This document shows positions 10,183 through 17,228 of a DNA stretch of 64,000 nucleotides, piece after piece. The translations under genes were made by a program, and so were the position numbers. The DNA lies in the NCBI GenBank assembly GCA_934654795.1, contig CAKUGT010000002.1, forward strand, positions 1 to 64,000, written 5' to 3'. The notes under the pieces were generated by a model. That model was given only the letters and a program-made list of their open reading frames with translations. It was not told the origin of the DNA and made no database searches. The number at the start of each line of letters is the position of its first letter. Position 1 is the stretch's first letter. The stretch comes from an uncultured Collinsella sp. (GTDB lineage Bacteria > Actinomycetota > Coriobacteriia > Coriobacteriales > Coriobacteriaceae).

Positions 10183-11259
10183 GTGACGATGGTTCATTTG
10201 TCCGATGTGGTGGTGATGGAAGTGTCTAATACCGTTTTCAAGCACAAGCATACGACTCGCAACACGTTGGCGCGGAATAGGATGCTCGCGCGACTCACGG
10301 AGGCGACCGAGCAAGGTGCGCTGCTCGCAACGCATGACAATGCCGAGCTCATGTGGCTACGGCGTCATGTGGGAACCGATGATATTGCGGAGCCCGAGCC
10401 GTATTTGTTCTGCTTTCAACATGATTGGGGTGTACTGACGCCGGCGGAGCGAGCGCTGCGTACCATCAAAGGGCTTGCAGAGTTTCATCCCGATTGGGCG
10501 TTTTGGGGTTATGACGCGGCACTTTTGTGGGGTCTGGAGGTGCCGAATGATCTGCTTGGGCCACGATATCTTGTTAAGACAGGTTGCTCGGTGCCGCTGA
10601 GTGCAGGATGTCGGCTGTTGCGTCCGCAGGCGGCGGGCGCACTTGAACAAGTCGACGGCGTGCAGGCGACGTCGTTTTGGCGCACGGTGGAGGATTGCTT
10701 GCTGCGTGCGCCGTTCTCCTACGGGTTGGCGATTGCCGATTCTGCATTGAGGGCAAGGGGCGTATCGCGCGATGACCTGTGCGAGTGTCTTCGCTCCGAT
10801 TGCGAGGGCAGGCGCGGGTATCGCAGGGCGCAAGTGATTGCGTCATATGCGGACGGGCTGTCTGAAAACGGCGGCGAGTCTCGGTTCCGAGCATTCTTTA
10901 TTGCGTACGGCTTTCCGGTTCCGGAGCTGCAGGTGGAGTTTCGCGACCCGCTCGATCCGAGCCAGGTGTTTCGCGTCGACTATTTTTGGCGGCTCGAGGA
11001 CGGGACGTGTGTCATCGGCGAGCTCGACGGAAAGGGGAAGTACACCTTGCAGAGCGGCGAGGGTCGGGAGTCGGTTGACCCATTCGTGGCAGAGCGTCAG
11101 CGGGAATCTCATCTGACAATGCTCGGGCACAAGGTGCTTCGGTTTACGTTTGATGAGCTCAAGAATCCGGGGAAGCTGGTTGAGAAGATGAGACTGGCGG
11201 GTATTCCGCGACGGGCCGATTTGGCTGAGGAATGGAGACGCCAGTGGTATGGACGCTGA
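10183..11259 (+). CDS. AbiEi/DUF559-like protein with a Vsr-type endonuclease fold domain
   Basis: About 358 residues from the GTG at 10183, which has GGAGG 5 bases upstream. The open frame continues back to a TTG at 10165, and an ATG at 10189 is also possible. The middle section resembles the AbiEi-like actinobacterial proteins (a phrase like HPDWAFWGYDAALLWGL near residue 105). The C-terminal 100 residues have the PD-(D/E)XK pattern of DUF559/Vsr-like nucleases: D266 in VDYFW, then E280, D282 and K284 in GELDGK, followed by a helix and a GHKVLRFT strand. Family members are often annotated as type IV antitoxins, but nuclease activity is plausible since the acidic and lysine residues are retained. 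No partner toxin is adjacent. The gene is enclosed by three dyad elements upstream and four downstream, which may be functionally meaningful. Function is inference. Confidence 0.8.
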   Translation: MTMVHLSDVVVMEVSNTVFKHKHTTRNTLARNRMLARLTEATEQGALLATHDNAELMWLRRHVGTDDIAEPEPYLFCFQHDWGVLTPAERALRTIKGLAEFHPDWAFWGYDAALLWGLEVPNDLLGPRYLVKTGCSVPLSAGCRLLRPQAAGALEQVDGVQATSFWRTVEDCLLRAPFSYGLAIADSALRARGVSRDDLCECLRSDCEGRRGYRRAQVIASYADGLSENGGESRFRAFFIAYGFPVPELQVEFRDPLDPSQVFRVDYFWRLEDGTCVIGELDGKGKYTLQSGEGRESVDPFVAERQRESHLTMLGHKVLRFTFDELKNPGKLVEKMRLAGIPRRADLAEEWRRQWYGR

Positions 11260-11300
11260 GGGGCGCAGCTGACGCGGATGTGGTTGTTCCTGCCGAGTTT

Positions 11301-11357
11301 GTCTCAACCTGTAACAACAAGGGGTCGTTTGGCCTCGTAACTGTTACAGATCAAGAC
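11301..11357. repeat. 57-bp dyad element, array C unit 1
   Basis: Arms GTCTCAACCTGTAAC and GTTACAGATCAAGAC. It begins 41 bp after the stop codon of the nuclease-like gene. Confidence 0.92.
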
Positions 11358-11380
11358 AGAAGGTTGGCCACCGCTAAAAG

Positions 11381-11437
11381 ATCTCAATCTGTAACATCTA
11401 GAGGCCGAAAACCTGTCTACTTGTTACAGATTTAGAC
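11381..11437. repeat. 57-bp dyad element, array C unit 2
   Basis: Arms ATCTCAATCTGTAAC and GTTACAGATTTAGAC with a 27-bp interior, exactly 80 bp from unit 1. Confidence 0.92.
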
Positions 11438-11460
11438 GTTTGACGATGGGGCTGGAGAAT

Positions 11461-11517
11461 ATCTCAATCTGTAACATCTACAGGCCAAAACTTGACCTAA
11501 CTGTTACAGATTGAGAC
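11461..11517. repeat. 57-bp dyad element, array C unit 3
   Basis: Arms ATCTCAATCTGTAAC and GTTACAGATTGAGAC, complementary apart from the outermost base pair. Confidence 0.92.
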
Positions 11518-11540
11518 AAAGGTTGGACGCACGACCGAAA

Positions 11541-11597
11541 ATCTCGATCTGTAACATTTGGAAGGTTAAAGACGGTCCACTTGTTACAGATCAAGAC
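11541..11597. repeat. 57-bp dyad element, array C unit 4
   Basis: Arms ATCTCGATCTGTAAC and GTTACAGATCAAGAC. This is the last unit of the longest array; the amidohydrolase gene starts 152 bp further on. Confidence 0.92.
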
Positions 11598-11748
11598 GTT
11601 TTGCTGGAACGACCGAAACATCGCTGCGCTGGTCTGTTCATCCTCACGCCCTTCTCTTCTTCCCGTTAGCCGATATGTCCGCAGCAACCCTGTCGCGCTG
11701 GGCGATAATGAACAAATGTTCAAGTTAATCGTGAGGGAGGAGCCCGAT

Positions 11749-13119
11749 ATGGCGTCTGCCGATCGTTCCACGTTGTTTATCAATGCGACCATTTTGGATG
11801 GTTCGGAGCATATGGAGCCGCAACCCGATATGGCCGTGACTGTTGAGCGCGGCGTCATCACCTGGATGGGGCCGAGTGCTGTGGCGCAGGCGCCTGCAGG
11901 TGCCGAGGTTATCGACCTGGGTGGCGCGTATCTCATGCCCGGTCTCATCAATATGCACGTGCACCTGTGCGGCTCGGGCAAGCCTGTCTCGGCCGGCGAT
12001 GCGGGAGCACTGATGAAGAAACTCGATAATCCCGTGGGCCGTGTCATCGTGCGCCGCATCCTCAAGGGCAGTGCCCAGCAGCAGCTGGCAAGCGGCGTGA
12101 CCACGGTGCGCGGCGCGGGCGACCCGCTGTTTGCCGACATTGCCGTGCGCGACGCTATCGACGCCGGTAAGTATCAGGGTCCGCGCCTGGTAGCGCCGGG
12201 AACGGGCGTCACGGTGCCGGGCGGCCATGGTGCGGGCTTGTTCGCCCAGGTGGTCAACAGCCCCGTCGAGGCAGCCGAGCAGGTGCGAGACCTGTATGCG
12301 CGCGGTGCCGATGTCATCAAGCTGTTCGTGACGGGCGGTGTGTTCGATGCGACCGAGGTGGGCGAGCCGGGCGTGCTGCGTATGCCGGTGGAGGTTGCCG
12401 CGGCGGCGTGCAAGGCGGCGCACGAGGTGGGCCTGCCGGTTATGGCTCATGTCGAGAGCACCGAGGGCGTGAAGGCCGCGCTTGAGGCCGGGGTCGACAC
12501 GATCGAGCACGGTGCCCCGATGACGCCCGAGATCCTGGAGCTGTACCGTGGCGCCGCGGGCACGCAGCTCGAGGGACGTGCGCCCAGCGTTACCTGCACG
12601 ATCAGCCCGGCGCTGCCGTTTGTGTTGCTCGATCCGGGGAAGACCCATTCGACTGACACGCAAAAGAAGAACGGCGACATCGTGTGCTCGGGCATTATCG
12701 AGAGTGCTCGTGCGGCGCTGGAAGCTGGCGTTAAGGTGGGCCTTGGCACAGATTCGAGCTGCCCGTTCGTGACGCAGTACGACATGTGGCGTGAGGTGGC
12801 CTATTTTGCCAAGTACGTGGGCGTGAGCAGCGCCTTTGCGCTGCATACGGCCACGCAGGTCAATGCCGAGCTCCTGGGGCTGGGCGGCGAGACCGGTACG
12901 ATCGAGTGCGGCAAGGCCGCCGATATCCTGGTGACGCGCATGAATCCGCTCGATGACCTGTGCGCTCTGCGTGAGCCGATACATGTGATGTGTCGCGGCG
13001 ATCTGGTGCGCAAGCTCAAGGTGAAGCGTATTCCCGAGGTGGACGCCGAGCTCGACGCGATTATGGCCATGCCTGCCGAAGCGCTGGCCGAGGAGCTGGC
13101 CCGCGACGGTGTGGCGTAG
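11749..13119 (+). CDS. Metal-dependent amidohydrolase (imidazolonepropionase/prolidase-like)
   Basis: A 456-residue cytoplasmic hydrolase of the amidohydrolase superfamily. The binuclear metal site is complete: HxH at H70/H72, the carbamylated lysine K191 in DVIKLF, H234, H254 in TIEHG and D335 in GTDS. The C-terminal part carries the usual GKAADILV beta-sandwich segment. The ATG at 11749 is preceded by GGGAGGAG; the open frame extends upstream into the last dyad element but that part is not protein-like. Substrate cannot be read from the sequence; relatives cleave N-acyl or imide bonds of amino-acid derivatives. It is a single gene ending in a bidirectional terminator. Confidence 0.9.
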   Translation: MASADRSTLFINATILDGSEHMEPQPDMAVTVERGVITWMGPSAVAQAPAGAEVIDLGGAYLMPGLINMHVHLCGSGKPVSAGDAGALMKKLDNPVGRVIVRRILKGSAQQQLASGVTTVRGAGDPLFADIAVRDAIDAGKYQGPRLVAPGTGVTVPGGHGAGLFAQVVNSPVEAAEQVRDLYARGADVIKLFVTGGVFDATEVGEPGVLRMPVEVAAAACKAAHEVGLPVMAHVESTEGVKAALEAGVDTIEHGAPMTPEILELYRGAAGTQLEGRAPSVTCTISPALPFVLLDPGKTHSTDTQKKNGDIVCSGIIESARAALEAGVKVGLGTDSSCPFVTQYDMWREVAYFAKYVGVSSAFALHTATQVNAELLGLGGETGTIECGKAADILVTRMNPLDDLCALREPIHVMCRGDLVRKLKVKRIPEVDAELDAIMAMPAEALAEELARDGVA

Positions 13120-13152
13120 ATGTGACAAAGGTGCAGCTCCGTTGCCGCATAC

Positions 13153-13190
13153 AAAAAGCCGAGGTCTCAACACGAGGCCTCGGCTTTTTT
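13153..13190. terminator. Bidirectional intrinsic terminator
   Basis: The stem GCCGAGG-N-CCTCGGC is flanked by an A run on the left and a T run on the right. It serves the convergent amidohydrolase gene and zinc-ribbon gene. A further 8-bp dyad GGGACAAA/TTTGTCCC follows at 13213-13241. Confidence 0.85.
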
Positions 13191-13252
13191 ATCGAACAAA
13201 TACTTAAGATTTGGGACAAACAAACCTGATTAATTTGTCCCGCGTGCGGGCG

Positions 13253-13726
13253 CTAGGAGCGGGTTTCCATCTTGGCGTGGCACTTGGGGCAGGTGACGCG
13301 GATCTTGCCCTTGCCCTTGGGGACGGAGAGCATCTGGCCGCAGTTGGGGCACTTAAGGTATGCCGTGGTCTTGCGACCCTTCCACATCTTCTTGGCCGTG
13401 CGCTTGGCACGCTCAAAGTCTTCCTTGCTCGTTCCAGCTGCGCGCGAGGTGCTGGCCACTGCAGTTCCACCGCCCAAGCTGGCGACGAACTTGCCCAAGC
13501 CGGGGATGTTCGCGGTCGCGGCGACAAAGGCCGCGTTTTCCTTGCGACGTGCGTCGATGTTTTTGGACAGGCCGCGCAGCACGCCAATCACGATCACGGC
13601 GATGGCGATCCAGCTGAGCCACTGGATGCGGGCTATCGATCCGATCATCGCGATGACGATGCCGGCAAAACCCATCACGATGGTGAGTTCATCGGCACCA
13701 TTGCGACCCTTCATAAAGTCATTCAT
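13253..13726 (-). CDS. Small membrane protein with C-terminal zinc ribbon
   Basis: A 157-residue protein. Residues about 15-50 form two membrane helices. A basic cytoplasmic segment follows, and residues about 125-150 form a zinc ribbon with the pattern CPNC-N16-CPKC. Such ribbons occur in otherwise unrelated small bacterial membrane proteins and suggest a structural zinc ion. The start ATG is preceded by GAAAGG. No enzymatic motif was seen and no function is proposed. It is transcribed away from the copper operon regulator, from which it is separated by a palindromic element. Confidence 0.8.
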   Translation of the reverse strand: MNDFMKGRNGADELTIVMGFAGIVIAMIGSIARIQWLSWIAIAVIVIGVLRGLSKNIDARRKENAAFVAATANIPGLGKFVASLGGGTAVASTSRAAGTSKEDFERAKRTAKKMWKGRKTTAYLKCPNCGQMLSVPKGKGKIRVTCPKCHAKMETRS

Positions 13727-13781
13727 GCAAATTGCCTTTCGTTCGATATGCTGCTCGCCTTTATACCCGATTTAGAGCAAG

Positions 13782-13862
13782 GGGGACAGGTTAATCTGCA
13801 CCAAGGTGGTGCAAACGTACCTATCCCCGATACACCAAGATGGTGCAAAGCAGTCTGTCCCC
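13782..13862. repeat. Nested palindromic element with GGTGCAAA words
   Basis: Outer arms GGGGACAG (13782-13789) and CTGTCCCC (13855-13862) enclose two smaller dyads, TGCACCA/TGGTGCA (13797-13813) and CACCA/TGGTG (13833-13845). The same words (GGTGCAAAGGGG, CAGGTTA) recur at 23364-23405. It lies between the zinc-ribbon gene and the 3' end of csoR and may end csoR transcription. Confidence 0.6.
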
Positions 13863-13872
13863 AATGCCCCAA

Positions 13873-14145
13873 TTACTTGGAGAGTTTGTCGACGACGCGT
13901 TCGATTTCGGCGAGTTTGGCGGCTTTGAGGTCTTCGTCGCCCGATTCGATTGCCGAAGTCACGCAGCCCTCGATATGCGCCTTGAGCACGTCGGCGTTAA
14001 TGCGCGCGAGGAGCGCCTGTGTGGCCATGAGCTGCGTGGAGATATCGACGCAGTAGCGGTCCTCCTCGACCATCCGCAGGATGCCGTCGATCTGACCGCG
14101 TGCCGTCTTGAGCATGCGGGTCACCGATTTATGGTCTGCCATCAT
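13873..14145 (-). CDS. csoR: Copper-sensing repressor CsoR
   Basis: A 90-residue all-helical regulator of the CsoR/RcnR (DUF156) family. The Cu(I) ligands C32, H57 and C61 have the canonical Cys-His-Cys spacing of CsoR, which distinguishes it from formaldehyde- and persulfide-sensing relatives. It should bind DNA without copper and release it on Cu(I) binding. It is the third gene of the operon copA-copZ-csoR, 39 bp behind copZ. A matching operator lies before copA at 16957-16969. Two ATG codons in tandem open the frame, after GAGGA. Confidence 0.93.
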   Translation of the reverse strand: MMADHKSVTRMLKTARGQIDGILRMVEEDRYCVDISTQLMATQALLARINADVLKAHIEGCVTSAIESGDEDLKAAKLAEIERVVDKLSK

Positions 14146-14184
14146 GGCGGGTCCTCGTTTCTGGTCGGGGGTACGTGCGGGTCG

Positions 14185-14406
14185 TTATGCGGCGGTCACC
14201 GAAAGGGCGTGGAACTTCTCGCCGGCGCCCTCGACAGCGGCGGCGAGCTGCTCGGGGGTCACGGTGTCGGCGCTCTCCACCTGGACGGTCTGAGTCTCGT
14301 GGTCGGCGTCGGCGTCGGTTACGCCCGCAACGTTGAGCAGCGCGGTCTCGACGGTGGCGTCGCAGTGGCCGCACATAAGGCCGGAAGTCTTAATTGTGAA
14401 ACGCAT
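14185..14406 (-). CDS. copZ: Copper chaperone (HMA domain protein)
   Basis: A 73-residue heavy-metal-associated domain. The metal-binding motif MCGHC near residue 11 takes the place of the usual MxCxxC. It should shuttle Cu(I) to the CopA pump in the cytoplasm. The start ATG at 14406 has GAGAGGAAT upstream; the open frame continues further 5' through a hairpin element but that extension is not protein-like. It lies between copA and csoR on the same strand. Confidence 0.9.
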   Translation of the reverse strand: MRFTIKTSGLMCGHCDATVETALLNVAGVTDADADHETQTVQVESADTVTPEQLAAAVEGAGEKFHALSVTAA

Positions 14407-14435
14407 GGGTATTCCTCTCTGTTGTGTCGGCTTTC

Positions 14436-14521
14436 CCAGGCACCCGACCTTGACCTTCAAACCGTCGCTCGCGTACCAAAGTACGCGTCGCTCCTCTTTC
14501 AGGTCAATCTCGGGCACCTGG
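14436..14521 (-). promoter_or_regulatory. Large hairpin element between copA and copZ
   Basis: Arms of 21 bp (14436-14456 and 14501-14521, about 17 of 21 complementary) enclose a perfect 7-bp hairpin CGCGTAC-CAAA-GTACGCG at 14470-14487. It fills most of the 147-bp gap between copA and copZ. It could set the relative amounts of the two products by processing, stabilisation or partial termination. Confidence 0.55.
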
Positions 14522-14553
14522 AAAACCCGTTTTAAATGGACTTAATGGTGAGC

Positions 14554-16896
14554 CTATTTTGCCACTTTTGGTTTAAAGGATTTCAGGCGCAAGGCATTGC
14601 TTACGACGCAGACGCTCGATAGGCTCATCGCTGCGGCGCCGAACATCGGCGAGAGCTGCCAGCCGGTGAGCGGGAAGAACACGCCCGCGGCCAGCGGGAT
14701 ACCGATGCCGTTGTAGAACAGCGCCCAGAACAGGTCCTGTTTGATGTTGCGGATCGTGGCGCGCGAGAGCTCGATGGCGCGGGCGACATCCATGAGGTCG
14801 CTGCGCATGAGCACCACGTCGGCACCCTCCTTGGCGATGTCGGCGCCGGTGCCGATGGCAAGGCCCACATCGGCGCGCGCCAGGGCGGGGGAGTCATTGA
14901 TGCCGTCGCCCACCATGGCGACCTTGCTGCCTGCATCCTGCAGTCCGCGCACGTGGCGCTCCTTGTCGGCGGGGAGGACGTCGGCGATGACCTGATCGCT
15001 GCTCAGCCCCACGCGGCGGGCGATTGCTTCGGCGGTGACGCGGTTGTCGCCGGTGAGCATGCGCACGTCGACGCCGAGTTTGCGGAGCGCGGCGATGGCC
15101 TCGGCACTCGTTTCTTTGACCTCGTCAGCCACGGCGATGGTGCCGACAAGCTCGCCGTTCTTGGCAAAGAACAGCGGCGTCTTGCCTTCGGCGGCAAATT
15201 GCTCGGCAAGACCCGCGGGCACGGTAACGCCCAACTCGTCCATCAGGCGCACGTTGCCGGCTGCGATGACATTCTGCCCCTCGCGTGCCGTAACGCCTCG
15301 TCCGGGCACGGCGGCAAAGTCCTCGACCATGCGCGCGACAATTCCGCGCGCTTCGCACTCGGCCATAATTGCCTCGGCCAGCGGGTGCTCGCTCGAGCGC
15401 TCCAGCGCGGCGGCCAGCTTGAGCAGCGCCTTTTCGCTCATGGCGGGCGAGCCGTCAGCGCGCGTGGCTACCACGATATCGGTCACGGCAGGCTTGCCGC
15501 GGGTGACGGTGCCCGTCTTGTCGAGCACCACGGTGCCCACGCTGCGCAGATTCTCCAGCGCCTCGGCGCTCTTGAACAGAATGCCCATCTCGGCGCCCTT
15601 GCCGGTGCCGACCATAATGGCGACGGGTGTGGCCAGACCCAGCGCGCACGGGCAGCTGATCACCAGCACGGCGACGGCGGAGGTGAGCGCTTCGTTGACG
15701 CTTCCGGTCAAAACCATCCATGCCACAAAAGTTACGGCAGAGATTGCGAACACCACGGGCACGAACACGCCGGCGACCTTGTCGGCCATGCGGGCGATGG
15801 GCGCCTTGGTGGCGTTGGCGTCCTCGACGAGCTGGATAATCTTGGCGAGCGACGTGTCGGCGCCCACACGCGTGGCGCGGAAGGTAAACGAACCGGTACG
15901 GTTGACGGTGGCGGCGCTGACGGTGTCGCTGGCGGTCTTTTCCACGGGGATGGACTCGCCGGTGAGCGCACTCTCGTCCACGGCCGAGCTGCCCTCGAGC
16001 ACCACGCCATCGACGGGGATGGACTCTCCGGGGCGTACGCGCAGGACCTGGCCGGGAAGGATACTGTCGACGTCGACGGTGGTTTCGGTGCCGTCGTCGG
16101 CAACGACGGTCGCAGTCTTGGGTGCCAAGTCGATGAGCGCCTCGATAGCGCCGCCGGTTTTGGATTTGCTGCGTGTCTCGAGGTATTTGCCCACGGTGAC
16201 CAGCGACAGGATGGTGCCGGCGCTCTCAAAATACAGGTTGTCCATGCCCGTCATCATGGCCTCGTGGACCTGTCCGGCGGCCAGCTGGTCGGCCATGATG
16301 AACATGGCGTAGAGCGACCAGGCGATGGATGCGGTGGCGCCGACCGCGATGAGCGCATCCATGGTGGGCGCGCCGTGCACGAGCGATTTGAAGCCGTTGA
16401 TAAAGTACGCGTCGTTGACGTAGACGATGGGGATGAGCAGGACGAGCTCGGTGAGCGCGAGCGTCATGCTGTGGGTATGGTCGGTGAAAATGCCGGGTAG
16501 CGGCCAGCCAAGCATGTGCCCCATGCCTATGTAGAACAGTGGGATGAGGAATACGATCGAGACGATGAGGCGGGTGCGCATGGCGGAGGCGGCGGCCTCC
16601 AGCTTTTTGGTAGGCGACTCCATATGGGCGGCGCCGGACCTGGCTTGCGCACTGCCGTTTGAGCCGGCGGCACCGGTGCCCGCATCAACGGGTGAGGCCG
16701 AGTAGCCCGCGCGGTCGACGGCGGTGCAGATGTCATCGGGGGAGACCTGCGCGGGGTCGTAGTCCACCAGCATAGAGCTGGCGAGCAGATTGACCGCGAC
16801 GCTCTCGACGCCGTCGAGCTTGCTCACGGCACGGTCCACGTGCGCCTGACAGGCGGCGCATGTCATGCCACCCACATCGAATTTATCTTGAGCCAT
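14554..16896 (-). CDS. copA: Copper-exporting P1B-type ATPase
   Basis: A 780-residue membrane pump that expels Cu(I) at the cost of ATP. From the N-terminus it has one HMA domain with MTCAAC, a Gly/Ala/Ser-rich linker, eight predicted membrane helices, the actuator motif TGES, the transmembrane metal site SCPCAL, the phosphorylation site DKTGT, the SSEHPLAEA motif of the nucleotide domain and the hinge [11 protein letters not shown]. All catalytic residues are present. The ATG at 16896 has AAAGGAGAAG upstream; longer starts would run into the promoter. It is the first gene of copA-copZ-csoR. Confidence 0.97.
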   Translation of the reverse strand: MAQDKFDVGGMTCAACQAHVDRAVSKLDGVESVAVNLLASSMLVDYDPAQVSPDDICTAVDRAGYSASPVDAGTGAAGSNGSAQARSGAAHMESPTKKLEAAASAMRTRLIVSIVFLIPLFYIGMGHMLGWPLPGIFTDHTHSMTLALTELVLLIPIVYVNDAYFINGFKSLVHGAPTMDALIAVGATASIAWSLYAMFIMADQLAAGQVHEAMMTGMDNLYFESAGTILSLVTVGKYLETRSKSKTGGAIEALIDLAPKTATVVADDGTETTVDVDSILPGQVLRVRPGESIPVDGVVLEGSSAVDESALTGESIPVEKTASDTVSAATVNRTGSFTFRATRVGADTSLAKIIQLVEDANATKAPIARMADKVAGVFVPVVFAISAVTFVAWMVLTGSVNEALTSAVAVLVISCPCALGLATPVAIMVGTGKGAEMGILFKSAEALENLRSVGTVVLDKTGTVTRGKPAVTDIVVATRADGSPAMSEKALLKLAAALERSSEHPLAEAIMAECEARGIVARMVEDFAAVPGRGVTAREGQNVIAAGNVRLMDELGVTVPAGLAEQFAAEGKTPLFFAKNGELVGTIAVADEVKETSAEAIAALRKLGVDVRMLTGDNRVTAEAIARRVGLSSDQVIADVLPADKERHVRGLQDAGSKVAMVGDGINDSPALARADVGLAIGTGADIAKEGADVVLMRSDLMDVARAIELSRATIRNIKQDLFWALFYNGIGIPLAAGVFFPLTGWQLSPMFGAAAMSLSSVCVVSNALRLKSFKPKVAK

Positions 16897-16956
16897 GGCT
16901 TCTCCTTTCTGTGGCTCGGTATTGGAATTGTTAACCTGCCGATACCATACACCCAT

Positions 16957-16969
16957 ACCCCCTGGGGGT
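16957..16969 (-). promoter_or_regulatory. CsoR operator upstream of copA
   Basis: A perfect dyad ACCCCC-T-GGGGGT flanked by TA-rich sequence, 60 bp before the copA start. It has the G/C-tract architecture of known CsoR operators, and the operon encodes a CsoR. Confidence 0.75.
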
Positions 16970-17049
16970 GTCTAGTGGAGATGAAAATGTATGGCATTCT
17001 GTTATTGGTCGAGGTGACAGCCAGTTCGGCGGACCGTAGCCAGTCTAAT

Positions 17050-17106
17050 GTCTCAATCTGTAACATCTAGAGAGGTTTTTAACCCCTTACTGTTACAGAT
17101 TGAGAT
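17050..17106. repeat. 57-bp dyad element, array D unit 1
   Basis: Arms GTCTCAATCTGTAAC and GTTACAGATTGAGAT. It begins about 80 bp from the CsoR operator, between the divergent end of the copper operon and the kinase gene. Confidence 0.92.
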
Positions 17107-17129
17107 GTTGTCTCGCAGGGTTGGGGTTT

Positions 17130-17186
17130 GTCTCGATCTGTAACATCTAGACCTGTATCTGCCGAGCTAGTGTTACAGATTGAGAC
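17130..17186. repeat. 57-bp dyad element, array D unit 2
   Basis: Arms GTCTCGATCTGTAAC and GTTACAGATTGAGAC with a 27-bp interior. It lies 80 bp from unit 1 and ends 42 bp from the 3' end of the kinase gene. Confidence 0.92.
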
Positions 17187-17228
17187 AATTGCCGGGGAGG
17201 GGTCTCGTCGCGGCAAGACGCCCGCCGC

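Noticed and set aside
9946..11597. CRISPR array
   Set aside because: Repeats alternate in orientation, are only 15 bp, and interiors are themselves related, unlike foreign spacers. No cas gene is present.
14953..16500. 515-residue plus-strand open frame
   Set aside because: It is antisense to copA; composition is His/Gly/Asp-rich shadow sequence.
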